64,000 nucleotides of DNA from an uncultured Hellea sp. (GCA_905477785.1 CAJQGR010000010.1:41303-105302), one strand, 5' to 3'; positions 18,256 through 27,610 are shown, counted from the stretch's first letter. Program-made: numbers and translations. Notes: generated by a model not told the origin, from the sequence alone.

Positions 18256-19740
18256 ATGGAGTTTACTAATGAATTGGCATTGCTTCTACTTTTGTTAATT
18301 CCACTCATTGCTGGTGTATTAATACCTTTCTTTTCTGATCGTCCTAATTTCAGAGAGGCGATTACATTTTTAGCAGGCATACTGCTACTATTTGATGTAA
18401 TATATTTATTAAGTGTTATTAGCTCAGGGGTAAAACCAGAATTGCATTTGTTCACATTTGCTGGCAACTTTGATATTAGGCTAGAGCTAGAACCATTAGG
18501 AGCAATCTTTGCAGCAATTGCAAGTTCATTATGGATTATAAACTCTGTATTTACTTTAGGTTATATGCGGGGAAATAAAGAAAAAAACCAAACACGATTT
18601 TTTGCATTAGTCGCAATTGCTATTTTTGGTACTATGGGGATAGCAGCTTCTGCTAACTTAATAACATTATTTATATTTTATGAAGCTTTAACAATCTCAA
18701 CATTTCCTTTGGTTACTCACAAGGGTGATGCGAAAGCAAAGCGTGGAGGTACAATATATGCTTTAGCTTTAATGGGATCATCATTAATGTTTTTACTTCC
18801 TGCAATACTTGGTACACATATAGTGGCGGGGCATTCGGACTTTACTATTGGTGGAATTTTTCCGACAGGTACAAGTATCTTCACTACATCTATTTTACTT
18901 TTATTATTTGTTTTTGGTATTGGTAAGGCAGCCTTAATGCCCATGCATTTTTGGTTACCTAACGCAATGGTAGCTCCTACCCCAGTTTCAGCACTTTTAC
19001 ACGCTGTAGCAGTTGTAAAGGCAGGTGTTTTTTCTGTCTTAAAAGTAATCATATTTATCTTCGGCGAGTCTGTAATGGCTGATATGAATATGAGCACTTG
19101 CCTATCTTGGGTGGCAGCCATAACAATTGTGCTTGCTTCAATTATTGCCTTAAGAAAAGATAATTTAAAAGCGAGGTTGGCTTATTCAACAGTTTCACAA
19201 CTCGCATATATTACATTTGGAGCGATGCTAGCCACGCCAGCTGCATTTATAGGTGGTGCGTTACAAATTATAATGCATGCTTGGGGTAAAATTACCCTAT
19301 TTATGTGTGCTGGTGCAATTTATACTATCTCACATAGAACAGAAATATCTAAACTGGATGGTCTAGGTAGAACCATGCCTTGGGTCTTCGGGGCTTTTCT
19401 AGTAGGCTCTATCTCAATTATAGGAATACCACCTATGGGCGGATCTTGGCCAAAATACTTTTTGATTGTAGGAGCCATTGAGAGTGGTAAGGGTATTTTG
19501 ACTGCTGCACTTGTATTGTCATCTATTCTAAATATTGTTTATCTAATCCCGATTTCTATCAGAGCTTTTATGAAGCCACCTAAAGATATTTCAATAGATA
19601 ATAGCTTAATAGAAGTACGAAAGAAAAATATTTGGGTAATAGTTCCGCCAGTGATCTCAGCTTCTGGAGCTTTCATTTTATTCTTTTATGTTGGAAGTAT
19701 TGTTGACTTCTTGCAGCCTGTAATTTCAGTAGGTGAATAG
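18256..19740 (+). CDS. Mrp D-type antiporter subunit, second of three
   Basis: A 494-residue protein of the same NuoL/M/N family. The key residues are again present: Glu in IFYEALTISTFPLV, Lys in GKAALMPMHFWLPNAM and a further conserved Lys in LHAVAVVKAGVF. The LLHAVAVVKAG pattern is closer to NuoL/MrpA-N than to MrpD, so it may supply the channel that the missing MrpA N-terminal domain would. ATG 18256 follows AGAGG by five bases; the frame reaches back into mrpD without support. Confidence 0.9.
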   Translation: MEFTNELALLLLLLIPLIAGVLIPFFSDRPNFREAITFLAGILLLFDVIYLLSVISSGVKPELHLFTFAGNFDIRLELEPLGAIFAAIASSLWIINSVFTLGYMRGNKEKNQTRFFALVAIAIFGTMGIAASANLITLFIFYEALTISTFPLVTHKGDAKAKRGGTIYALALMGSSLMFLLPAILGTHIVAGHSDFTIGGIFPTGTSIFTTSILLLLFVFGIGKAALMPMHFWLPNAMVAPTPVSALLHAVAVVKAGVFSVLKVIIFIFGESVMADMNMSTCLSWVAAITIVLASIIALRKDNLKARLAYSTVSQLAYITFGAMLATPAAFIGGALQIIMHAWGKITLFMCAGAIYTISHRTEISKLDGLGRTMPWVFGAFLVGSISIIGIPPMGGSWPKYFLIVGAIESGKGILTAALVLSSILNIVYLIPISIRAFMKPPKDISIDNSLIEVRKKNIWVIVPPVISASGAFILFFYVGSIVDFLQPVISVGE

Positions 19741-19742
19741 TT

Positions 19743-20108
19743 ATGAGTTTAATTAAAAAATCAAGTCAGCAAGTCAAGCCTTTTGACAAAGAACGAGATA
19801 TTCACCCTTTTGCTATTCCTTTTCTTTGGTTGGGAAATAAGAAGGTAATAAAAAACTTTATATGGATACCGTTTTCCGGCTTAATATTAATGATTTTAAT
19901 CGGTCTTTTATATCCACAAAAACACCCTGCCCCTTGGGATGTAATACCAGGTTCTTGGGCTTTAATAGGATTTTTTTCTTATTGTTTAATAGTTTTATGT
20001 GCGAAACCCCTTACCTCGCTTTTGGCTCAGCCGGAGGATTATTATGGCGAAGGAGGGCTATTGGACCCTGAATTTTCTGTAGAAAATATGGTAGATGAAA
20101 ATGATTGA
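19743..20108 (+). CDS. Small membrane protein of the Mrp operon, unknown
   Basis: A 121-residue protein with two predicted helices (about 40-58 and 72-92) flanked by a charged N-terminus and an acidic C-terminus (EFSVENMVDEND). I know no Mrp subunit letter for it. Its place between two D-type genes, two bases after one and overlapping the next, indicates a subunit or assembly factor of this Mrp variant. The family is not recognised beyond that. Confidence 0.75.
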   Translation: MSLIKKSSQQVKPFDKERDIHPFAIPFLWLGNKKVIKNFIWIPFSGLILMILIGLLYPQKHPAPWDVIPGSWALIGFFSYCLIVLCAKPLTSLLAQPEDYYGEGGLLDPEFSVENMVDEND

Positions 20109-21852
20109 TTTTTTACAAATTAATCCAGGGATTTGGCTTATACTATCAGGTCTTATCTGTACAATAATTCCTCACACCCCTTTCACTCAACTATACCGTA
20201 AGTGCTTAGTTGTTTGTGCACCTATATTTACCGCCTTTATGATAACCCAAATTTTTACTTCCGACATTGCCATAGGGGGTTTGATATCGATTGCGGGTAT
20301 TGAATTGACAACCTTACGAATTGATAATTTATCAATGGTATGGGGTTATCTGTTTTGTTTAATTGGTATACTTAATGGCATATATGGATTACATGAAAAA
20401 TGTAAAATTACTGATAGTGCTGCTTTAATTTATTCAGGCGCTGCAGTTGCAGGAGTTCTCTCAGGCGACCTTTTAACTTTATTTCTTTTTTGGGAGTTAA
20501 CTGCTATTTCATCCGTTTTTTTGGTATGGCGTGGCGGAGAGCATGCATATGCAGCTGGAGTAAGGTATCTAGCTTTACATGTATTATCTGGTGTTATTTT
20601 ATTAATAGGTGCAGTTATTCATGCGAAGTTTAATGGTGGGAGTTATGCCTTTAACCACATTGGCTTACAAAACCTTGGCGGTTGGCTTATATTACTCGCC
20701 ATTGGTATTAAATGCGGTTTTCCTTTTCTACACATGTGGATGCAAGATGCATACCCTAAGGCTTCAATTACGGGCACAGTAATTTTATCTGCATTTACCA
20801 CTAAAATGGCAATCTACACATTAGCTCGAGGGTATGTTGGAACCGATATTTTAATATACATTGGGGCAGTGATGACTTGTTTCCCTGTGTTTTTTGCATT
20901 GGTTGAAAATGATCTAAGAAGAGTATTATCTTTCTCGTTAAATAATCAATTGGGCTTTATGGTTTGTGGTATTGGTATAGGTACTGAATTGGCAATTAAT
21001 GGGGTTGTGGGGCAAGTTTTTGTTCATGTAATATTTAAAAGTTTGTTATTTATGTCTATCGGTGCGGTTATCTATCGCGTTGGAACTGCGAAAGCCTCCG
21101 AATTAGGAGGTTTGTTTCGTTCAATGCCTATAACTGCATTGTTTTGTTTAATTGGTGCTGGTTCAATAGCCGCCTTCCCGTTGTTGGCAGCTTTTGTCAC
21201 AAAGGCTATGATTATAAGTTCTGTTATTTATGAGGCACATCATAATTCAGTTTTATATCTGATAGCAGCAATGTTACTTTTTGCATCAGCTGGTGTTATG
21301 GAGCATTCGGGAATAAAAGTTCCTTATTTTACATTTTTTAGCCATGATAGTGGACGCCGTGTTAAAGAAGCTCCATGGAATATGTTAGTAGCTATGGGAC
21401 TCGCAGCTTCATTATGTATATTTTTAGCTTTTCCTTGGGGGGGTTACCAAATGTTATATAACCTACTTCCTTATGAGGCTAACTACAAGCCATATACCGT
21501 AGATCATGTAGTCTTCCAACTACAATTATTATTTGCAGCAATCACAGCATTTTGTCTTCTGAAGAAATCAGGCCTATATCCAGCAGAAAAACGATCAGAA
21601 ATTTTAGACTTTGACTGGTTCTATAGAAAATGTGGATTTGATCTGCTTAAGTCGATAAACTTAGGGTGGAATACTCTTGATGCGAAAATATCAAATATCA
21701 CCCGAAGTGCATATGGCTCGGTGAATAAGTGTTTGTATGGAGTATTTAGTCCTATTGGTAGTTTTAGCAAAGCAGCCCCAAGCGGATTGGCTTCTGTTAT
21801 GACTGCAGCTATGCTCATATTGGTGCTTATTATTGTATATTTTGTAAGATAA
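20095..21852 (+). CDS. Mrp D-type antiporter subunit, third of three
   Basis: A 585-residue NuoL/M/N-family protein, last gene of the operon. It contains LFLFWELTAISSVFLVW (helix-5 Glu), GIKCGFPFLHMWMQDAYP (helix-7 Lys and His) and TTKMAIYTLARG. Compared with the other two it has a C-terminal extension of about 90 residues with a hydrophilic arm and a final helix (SVMTAAMLILVLIIVYF), a layout reminiscent of the NuoL lateral arm. Starts at ATG 20095 or 20101 both overlap the small-protein gene. Three such subunits in one operon imply three potential ion paths. Confidence 0.9.
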   Translation: MKMIDFLQINPGIWLILSGLICTIIPHTPFTQLYRKCLVVCAPIFTAFMITQIFTSDIAIGGLISIAGIELTTLRIDNLSMVWGYLFCLIGILNGIYGLHEKCKITDSAALIYSGAAVAGVLSGDLLTLFLFWELTAISSVFLVWRGGEHAYAAGVRYLALHVLSGVILLIGAVIHAKFNGGSYAFNHIGLQNLGGWLILLAIGIKCGFPFLHMWMQDAYPKASITGTVILSAFTTKMAIYTLARGYVGTDILIYIGAVMTCFPVFFALVENDLRRVLSFSLNNQLGFMVCGIGIGTELAINGVVGQVFVHVIFKSLLFMSIGAVIYRVGTAKASELGGLFRSMPITALFCLIGAGSIAAFPLLAAFVTKAMIISSVIYEAHHNSVLYLIAAMLLFASAGVMEHSGIKVPYFTFFSHDSGRRVKEAPWNMLVAMGLAASLCIFLAFPWGGYQMLYNLLPYEANYKPYTVDHVVFQLQLLFAAITAFCLLKKSGLYPAEKRSEILDFDWFYRKCGFDLLKSINLGWNTLDAKISNITRSAYGSVNKCLYGVFSPIGSFSKAAPSGLASVMTAAMLILVLIIVYFVR

Positions 21853-21904
21853 ATATTTTTACTTATTCTATTCTTTAAATTGAATCGGTTCCGTAATAAA
21901 AAAT

Positions 21905-21927
21905 AAGGTTAATTCCTTATTAACCTT
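21905..21927 (+). terminator. Possible terminator hairpin after the Mrp operon
   Basis: An 8-bp inverted repeat AAGGTTAA / TTAACCTT with a 7-base loop lies about 50 bases after the last Mrp gene. Only three T follow, so it is weak as an intrinsic terminator. The rest of 21853-22024 shows nothing else. Confidence 0.35.
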
Positions 21928-22024
21928 TAAATCAATCAAACAATAGCTTGCCACACTAATATCCCTGATTCACTTATAGTTAAAGTTATTAAACTTTTAT
22001 TTTAAATGTTTATAGGGGTTGAAA

Positions 22025-22531
22025 GTGCTTTCTGATAATAATGTTCTTCAGCAAATGGTTTTGCCAGAGCAGCAAAGCTTTTATAATTATTGGTTGAGTA
22101 AATGTGATGGAGAATTTTTTCCTTCAAGGCAAGATATTTTCCCGAGTGATATCTCTAAGCAGCTTCCAATGACTAGTATTATCAATGTGGAGAACAGAGA
22201 AGTTAGAAGATTCAAGTATAGACTTGCTGGAACCGGTTTTTGGAAACTATATAAAAGTGAGATACAAGGAAAATTTATAGATGAGCTACCTATTGGTGAT
22301 CGTTCAGATTATTGGAATCGAGTGCTTGGACAAGTGGTTGATAAACGTAAACCTTATGCTGGTGTAACTCAACCTGGAACAAAGAATTCATCTAACTATG
22401 CTTTATTTTGGGTAAGATTACCTATTTCTGACAACAAAAAAGATGTTAATCTCATATTGGGTTACGATCATTTAGTAAAAATTTCTGAAGTAGAGCAAGA
22501 TCAATCAAAATCAGGTTTAATGTCAGCTTAA
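22025..22531 (+). CDS. PAS_5-family protein
   Basis: A 168-residue cytoplasmic protein of the PAS_5 type that is frequent in alphaproteobacteria. The signature runs from the N-terminal YNYWLSKCDGEFFPSRQDIFP through VRRFKYRLAGTGFWKLYKSEIQGKF, where cited in parts, to the end of the PAS fold near LPISDNKKDVNLILGYDHL. No output domain is attached, so it is probably a ligand- or light-responsive adaptor of unknown partner. GTG 22025 is chosen since AGGGG ends six bases upstream; TTG 22019 lies directly against it. A monocistronic unit. Confidence 0.8.
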   Translation: MLSDNNVLQQMVLPEQQSFYNYWLSKCDGEFFPSRQDIFPSDISKQLPMTSIINVENREVRRFKYRLAGTGFWKLYKSEIQGKFIDELPIGDRSDYWNRVLGQVVDKRKPYAGVTQPGTKNSSNYALFWVRLPISDNKKDVNLILGYDHLVKISEVEQDQSKSGLMSA

Positions 22532-22613
22532 AAACAATGCTTGTTTTCAAATAGTGACAAAAGATAATTTAGTTGCCTCTTGTTATGCATATTTTTATTC
22601 TTAAATTATATTA

Positions 22614-23495
22614 ATGGCTAAAGACCCTTATAAATTATTGAATGTACCAAAGACAGCTAATGATACAGAGATTCAAAAAGCTTACAGGTTATTAGCTAAA
22701 AAATATCACCCTGATGTAAATAAAGATAAGCCACAAATGGCTGAGAAATTCAAAGAAATTTCTGCTGCTTATTCTTTATTATCCGATAAAGAGATGAGAA
22801 GGAATTACGATAAAGGCCAAATTGATGGCTCTGGACAACAAAAAAGTCCCTTTGGGCACGGAAGAAGTGGATATAGTTCTGGGTTCTCTAGTATGGGAGG
22901 GCAGGATGATATGGCAAATATGTTCTCATCTTTATTTGGAATGAATATGAGTAACATGCGTGGTGGTATGCAACAAAGATACCAGCCACCTCAAAAAGGA
23001 GCAGATCTAAGATATAAAATTAATATTTCTTTCATTGATGCTTTAAAGGGTGGATCTAAAAAACTATCATCCGGCTTAATCGTTAAAATACCTAAGGGTG
23101 TTGAAAACGGTCAGGTGTTGAGAGTAAAAAATAAGGGAAAACCAGGGGTTAACGGAGGTCCCAGTGGGGATGTCAAAGTTGAGATTTCTGTAGCTTCACA
23201 TAAAAACTTAAAAAGAAACGGTAAGAAATTACTTCTCAATCTACCTATCTCTCTTGAAGAGGCTCTCTTCGGTTGTAAAATTTCCTTATCTTTGCCAAGT
23301 GGTGAAGTTGAGTTTAAAATACCTGAAGGTTCAAATACTGGGCAAAAAATGCGATTAAATGGTAAGGGTGTAAATGGAGGTGATTTAATAATTACTCTCA
23401 AGATAACTTTGTCTGATGAAGAGATTAATGATTTAAAGAAATGGTCAGGTCTAAAAAATAATTTAGATTATAAATACCGCAAGGGACTTATCTAG
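22614..23495 (+). CDS. DnaJ-like co-chaperone without zinc finger (CbpA type)
   Basis: A 293-residue Hsp40. The J domain (residues 4-68) has the HPD motif at 32-34 that stimulates DnaK ATPase. A G/S/M-rich linker (75-120) follows, then two C-terminal substrate-binding barrels (about 125-280). The CxxCxGxG zinc repeats of DnaJ are absent, so this is a type II co-chaperone like CbpA or the short DnaJ of other alphaproteobacteria. It has no signal or membrane segment. No strong ribosome site is visible before ATG 22614. Confidence 0.9.
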   Translation: MAKDPYKLLNVPKTANDTEIQKAYRLLAKKYHPDVNKDKPQMAEKFKEISAAYSLLSDKEMRRNYDKGQIDGSGQQKSPFGHGRSGYSSGFSSMGGQDDMANMFSSLFGMNMSNMRGGMQQRYQPPQKGADLRYKINISFIDALKGGSKKLSSGLIVKIPKGVENGQVLRVKNKGKPGVNGGPSGDVKVEISVASHKNLKRNGKKLLLNLPISLEEALFGCKISLSLPSGEVEFKIPEGSNTGQKMRLNGKGVNGGDLIITLKITLSDEEINDLKKWSGLKNNLDYKYRKGLI

Positions 23496-23552
23496 GAATA
23501 TTTTTTATTTGAAGCGTTATTGAAGTTATTATTTAAATTTTTTAGGTAAAAT

Positions 23553-24194
23553 ATGAATAGCGAAAATATTATTCATACTGAAGTGAGAAAGATCAAGGCA
23601 GCTAAATTAATTTCTCCTTCCGTTGAAAGAAATAAGATACCTATTGGTAATGCTTTAAATCTTTTTTTTCAAAAGAGAGCCAATATTTTTGAGGTAGCAT
23701 CAGGAACTGGCGAGCATGCTGTACATTTGTGTGGTTTAAGGCCTGATATCTATTGGCAGCCTTCTGATCCTGACAGTGAAAGTAGAAAAAGCCAGGATGA
23801 ATGGTCTCATAACTACAGAAATCAAATTAGTTTATCTTTAAATATAAGCACATTAGAGGTAAATTGGGCTGACCGTTTGAATGTATATGATATCGTGTTC
23901 TGTGCGAATATGATTCATATTGCTCCATGGACCGCAACAACCGGACTCATAAAGGGGAGTTATAAAATTTTGCCACGATTTGGTATGCTTATTTTGTATG
24001 GCCCATTTTTAGATGGAAAAAATTCGGCAATTTCAAACATTGAGTTTGATAGGAGGTTAAAAAACCAGAACTCTTGTTGGGGTGTTAGGGAGGTAAATGA
24101 TATAAGTAATATTTGTAATGTTTCCGGTTTTAAACTTTTTAAAAATATAAATATGCCAAATAATAATAAAATACTAATTTTTAAAAAGTTATAA
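23553..24194 (+). CDS. DUF938 SAM-dependent methyltransferase-like protein
   Basis: A 213-residue protein of the DUF938 family with a Rossmann methyltransferase fold. It shows the family start SPSVERNKIPIGNAL, the SAM-binding loop VASGTGEHAVHL, the second-strand PSDPD, and FCANMIHIAPW, the motif that follows strand 4. Substrates of the family are unknown. It lies 57 bases after the DnaJ-like gene, which may or may not be functional coupling. Confidence 0.85.
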   Translation: MNSENIIHTEVRKIKAAKLISPSVERNKIPIGNALNLFFQKRANIFEVASGTGEHAVHLCGLRPDIYWQPSDPDSESRKSQDEWSHNYRNQISLSLNISTLEVNWADRLNVYDIVFCANMIHIAPWTATTGLIKGSYKILPRFGMLILYGPFLDGKNSAISNIEFDRRLKNQNSCWGVREVNDISNICNVSGFKLFKNINMPNNNKILIFKKL

Positions 24195-24201
24195 TCACAA
24201 T

Positions 24202-24246
24202 AAATATTACATTTTTGTAATATTTTCGTCATAACTTGGTTATAAT
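24202..24246 (+). promoter_or_regulatory. Inverted repeat and -10 box before the degP-like/two-component operon
   Basis: A perfect 9-bp inverted repeat AAATATTAC / GTAATATTT (24202-24210 and 24217-24225, 6-base spacer) is followed by a consensus TATAAT at 24241-24246. No good -35 box sits 16-18 bases upstream, which is common for promoters that need an activator. The repeat could be a regulator site or a weak terminator of the preceding gene. Confidence 0.4.
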
Positions 24247-24283
24247 CATATTATCATACTGGCTTTAGTTAAGGAGGTTTTTT

Positions 24284-25378
24284 TTGAATTTCATAAAAAA
24301 AATATTAATTCAAACAATCCTGATGATTACCATATTTCCTCAGTTCTTAAGCGCTCAAGATGAAGTAACTAGCACCAGTTTTTCTGATATGAGCATAGTA
24401 AATAAAAAAATTTCATCAAATATTTCTATTGCTGACTTGGTTGAAAAAGTAAGCCCATCTGTTGTTAATATAACTGTGTCTTACGGTTCAAATTCACCAC
24501 AATTATTTGGATATGGTTCGGGTTTTATTATTTCAGCTAGAAAAGAGGTTATTACCAATTTTCACCTTATTGATAACGTTGATAAAATTGAAATTGAGCT
24601 TAGTGATGGAAAAATATACCCAGCTTCAATAATAGGTGCTGATGCGGAGACTGATTTAGCACTACTTCGTTTGGAAACCAATATATCTATTCCATATTTG
24701 AGCTTAGCTGAAAATAAAAGAAATAGAGTTGGTGATTGGGTTTTTGCAATAGGAAATCCATACGGAATGGGCCAATCGGTTAGTTTAGGTATAATTTCCG
24801 CAATTGGTAGGGCAAGAAAGGATGGTGGCTCGTATATTGATTATATTCAGACTGATACAAGCATTAATAAAGGTAACTCGGGTGGCCCATTATTCAATTT
24901 GAGGGGCGAGGTTATTGGAGTGAATTCTGCTATATATTCACCAACCGGGGCAAATATTGGGATTGCATTTGTAATACCACTAAAAGTTGTAATGAATGTA
25001 ATTACAGGACTTCGTAATGACGGCCGAATGAAACGAGGCTATATAGGAGTAATTCTTAAAACTGAAGAATTTCAGGTGGAGGATGAGAACCCTATTTATT
25101 CTTTGAATTCCGTTTATGGAGCTACAATTAAAAAAATTGTACCTAATAGTCCTTCACATTTCTATGGTTTAATGGAGAAGGATATCATACTTGATATAAA
25201 TGGAAGCACTATTCGAAACTCCACTCAAGCTACTCGCGCCATAGGTGCTCTGAAACCTGGTGAATTTGCGAATTTAATTATAAGGCGAAAAAACAAAACT
25301 TATAAATTTGAGATAATGATTGGAGAACGCCCAAATAAAGGTGAACTAGAAGTTATTAACAAAGAATTTAATGATTAG
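24284..25378 (+). CDS. DegP/HtrA-like serine protease with one PDZ domain
   Basis: A 364-residue exported serine endopeptidase. Signal peptide 1-24 (FLSAQ). The trypsin-like domain shows His94 (VITNFHLID), Asp124 (AETDLALLRL) and Ser199 (NKGNSGGPL), so it should be active. One PDZ domain follows (about 255-345). The start is TTG 24284, firmly placed by AAGGAGG six bases upstream. Compared with the Do-type protease at 54.0 kb it has a single PDZ and is DegS-like in layout but with a cleavable signal. It lies 45 bases upstream of a response regulator and sensor kinase, suggesting envelope quality control under their command. Confidence 0.9.
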   Translation: MNFIKKILIQTILMITIFPQFLSAQDEVTSTSFSDMSIVNKKISSNISIADLVEKVSPSVVNITVSYGSNSPQLFGYGSGFIISARKEVITNFHLIDNVDKIEIELSDGKIYPASIIGADAETDLALLRLETNISIPYLSLAENKRNRVGDWVFAIGNPYGMGQSVSLGIISAIGRARKDGGSYIDYIQTDTSINKGNSGGPLFNLRGEVIGVNSAIYSPTGANIGIAFVIPLKVVMNVITGLRNDGRMKRGYIGVILKTEEFQVEDENPIYSLNSVYGATIKKIVPNSPSHFYGLMEKDIILDINGSTIRNSTQATRAIGALKPGEFANLIIRRKNKTYKFEIMIGERPNKGELEVINKEFND

Positions 25379-25423
25379 AAATTTGTATACATTCAAATGA
25401 TAAGTTGATTTTAGGAGGTCTAA

Positions 25424-26095
25424 ATGAGAATATTAGTTATTGAGGATGACAAAGTTGCTGCTGAATATGTCCGAAAGGGCTTAATGGAGGCAGGACATGT
25501 AATTGACATAGCCAATGATGGGGATCTGGGTTTAGAAATGGCACAGGCCACAGATTATGATGTATTGGTTATCGATCGAATGCTACCAAAGATGAATGGT
25601 TTAGATGTATTAAAAGGCTTGCGGGCTAGTAAAGATACAACCCCAGTTTTAATTCTTTCCGCACTTGGCGAAGTGGATCATAGAGTTGAAGGATTGAGAG
25701 CTGGAGGTGATGATTATCTTGTTAAGCCATATTCATTTACGGAGCTTTTGGCGCGCATTGAAGCTATAGGTCGTAGAAATGACCCCTCTGGAGTAGTTGC
25801 AAATCTTAAAATAGGCGAACTTGAAATGAATCTTTTATCAAGAACTGTCAAAAGAAATGGAAAAAAAATATTACTTCAGCCTAGAGAGTTTCGTTTATTG
25901 GAATGTTTAATGAGAAATTCTGGGAGGGTTGTAACAAGAACAATGTTATTGGAAAAAGTTTGGGATTATCATTTTGACCCACAGACTAATGTTATAGACG
26001 TCCACATCTCCAGACTAAGAGCTAAAATTGATAAGGATTTTGCTGTACCATTGTTACATACCGTGAGAGGAGCTGGTTATTGCTTGCAGGAATAA
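25424..26095 (+). CDS. OmpR-family response regulator
   Basis: A 223-residue two-component regulator: receiver domain (1-120) with acidic pocket EDD at 7-9, phospho-acceptor Asp51 (VLVIDRMLPKMNG) and the VKPYSF lysine, then a winged-helix DNA-binding domain (about 130-220) with LLQPREFRLLECLMRNSG and VIDVHISRLRAKID. AGGAGG precedes the ATG. It is followed by its kinase after 26 bases. The receiver start RILVIEDDKVAAEYVRKGL resembles the CusR/QseB-like branch, but the signal is unknown. Confidence 0.95.
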   Translation: MRILVIEDDKVAAEYVRKGLMEAGHVIDIANDGDLGLEMAQATDYDVLVIDRMLPKMNGLDVLKGLRASKDTTPVLILSALGEVDHRVEGLRAGGDDYLVKPYSFTELLARIEAIGRRNDPSGVVANLKIGELEMNLLSRTVKRNGKKILLQPREFRLLECLMRNSGRVVTRTMLLEKVWDYHFDPQTNVIDVHISRLRAKIDKDFAVPLLHTVRGAGYCLQE

Positions 26096-26121
26096 TAGAT
26101 TGCTAATAACTATCCTTTCTT

Positions 26122-27567
26122 ATGATTACAAACTTTAGTAAAATATATAAAAATACACTTTTCAGATATTCTTTGTTAGGTGCTTTATTGTTTGTTTTAT
26201 CCTTAATGATAGTGGCTGTTTCTGTATACTATGCAACCGTTACATCTGAGTTAAATCGAGTAGATAAACTTGTAGAAACGGAACATTCTGAAATTCAGAA
26301 AATATATGATGAAAATGGTTTTCAAGCAGTAGAGCGTGAAGTTACTTTACGTACTGCTTCTAGCGAGGGTCTTTATGGTTTAGTTAACAAACGTGTTGCT
26401 ATAGGTAATTTATTTTTTCAGGAGGTTACTAAAGAAGACGGTGAATTACCTTTGTTAACTGGCCTTGAACCTAATGAGTTTAATAAAGTAGCTTTTTTAT
26501 ATAGTAATCCACATAGTGAAGAAAATGATTTTAAGGATAGACGCGCTAGGGCATTGGTGGGGCCAATAAGAACTGAAAATGGTATAGCTGCAATTTTGGT
26601 TGTTGGTCGCGATGTTGAAGGTACTATGAGAACAGGGCTTAAGGTAAGAAATGCTATTTTTATCTCCTCACATATAGCATTGATTTTAGGTTTGATATCG
26701 AGTTGGTTTCTTTCAAAACGATTTACGCGCCGGGTTGATGCTTTTAATAAATTAGCTGATGATGTACGATTAGGAAATTTAGAAAGACGTGCGCCAAGAA
26801 ATTACTCACATGACGAAATGGATATGTTGGCTGAACATTTAAACGGTATGCTTGACCATATTGAACGTTTAATGAAGTCAATGAAATATGCTGGTGATAG
26901 TGTAGCGCATGATCTTAGAACTCCATTAACTCGATTAAGAACAAGATTGGAAAGTGCTGCTATTAAAAGGGAAAATACCGAAGACGCAGAGGTATTTTTT
27001 TCTGCCGCTGAAGATGCCAATGGCTTATTAAAAACATTTGATAGTATTTTACGAATATCTAGACTTGAAACCGGTGAGAAAAGAGAACTGTTAATTAATA
27101 TTGACCCTAAAACTCTCCTTGATGATCTTGCTGATTTATATGAACCTTCGTGTGAAAGTGCTGGTTTGGAATTTATTGCAATCACCCCTAAAGGGCATAT
27201 TATTAAAGCTGATAGAGGACTAATGTCACAAGCTGTCTCAAATTTAATTGAAAATGCGATAAAATATACACCAAAAGGTGGGAAAGTGAAACTTGAGTTG
27301 TTAAAAACAAGCAAAGGATTAGTTGAGATATCTATATGTGATAATGGACCAGGTATTCCGCTTGCAGACAGAGAACGTGTTAAAAGTCGTTTTGTAAGGT
27401 TAGATAAAAGTCGTACTCAGCCGGGTAATGGACTAGGCTTATCGCTAGTTGATGCTGTTGCTCATTTCCATAATGCTGATTTTATTTTGAGCAGCATCGA
27501 TAATCATAATACTAAAAGACCTGGCCTGAGAGCGGCAATTATTTTCCCGAAAAAGAATATTAAATAA
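26122..27567 (+). CDS. Sensor histidine kinase
   Basis: A 481-residue membrane kinase: helix 1 (about 16-40), a periplasmic sensor region (about 41-172), helix 2 (about 175-197), HAMP (198-250), HisKA with phospho-acceptor His263 (DSVAHDLRTPLTRLR), and the ATP-binding domain with LIENAIKYTP, DNGPGIP and GNGLGLSLV. It phosphorylates the upstream OmpR-type regulator. The periplasmic domain has no family I recognise. Gene order protease, regulator, kinase suggests sensing of envelope damage. Confidence 0.95.
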   Translation: MITNFSKIYKNTLFRYSLLGALLFVLSLMIVAVSVYYATVTSELNRVDKLVETEHSEIQKIYDENGFQAVEREVTLRTASSEGLYGLVNKRVAIGNLFFQEVTKEDGELPLLTGLEPNEFNKVAFLYSNPHSEENDFKDRRARALVGPIRTENGIAAILVVGRDVEGTMRTGLKVRNAIFISSHIALILGLISSWFLSKRFTRRVDAFNKLADDVRLGNLERRAPRNYSHDEMDMLAEHLNGMLDHIERLMKSMKYAGDSVAHDLRTPLTRLRTRLESAAIKRENTEDAEVFFSAAEDANGLLKTFDSILRISRLETGEKRELLINIDPKTLLDDLADLYEPSCESAGLEFIAITPKGHIIKADRGLMSQAVSNLIENAIKYTPKGGKVKLELLKTSKGLVEISICDNGPGIPLADRERVKSRFVRLDKSRTQPGNGLGLSLVDAVAHFHNADFILSSIDNHNTKRPGLRAAIIFPKKNIK

Positions 27568-27610
27568 GTGGTTCAGTTCAATCGTTAAAAATTATATTAA
27601 AGTACTAATT

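Noticed and set aside
16716-21852. Complex I or hydrogenase membrane arm instead of Mrp
   Set aside because: The E, F, G, B and C genes beside it are specific Mrp families, and no hydrogenase or quinone-module gene is present.
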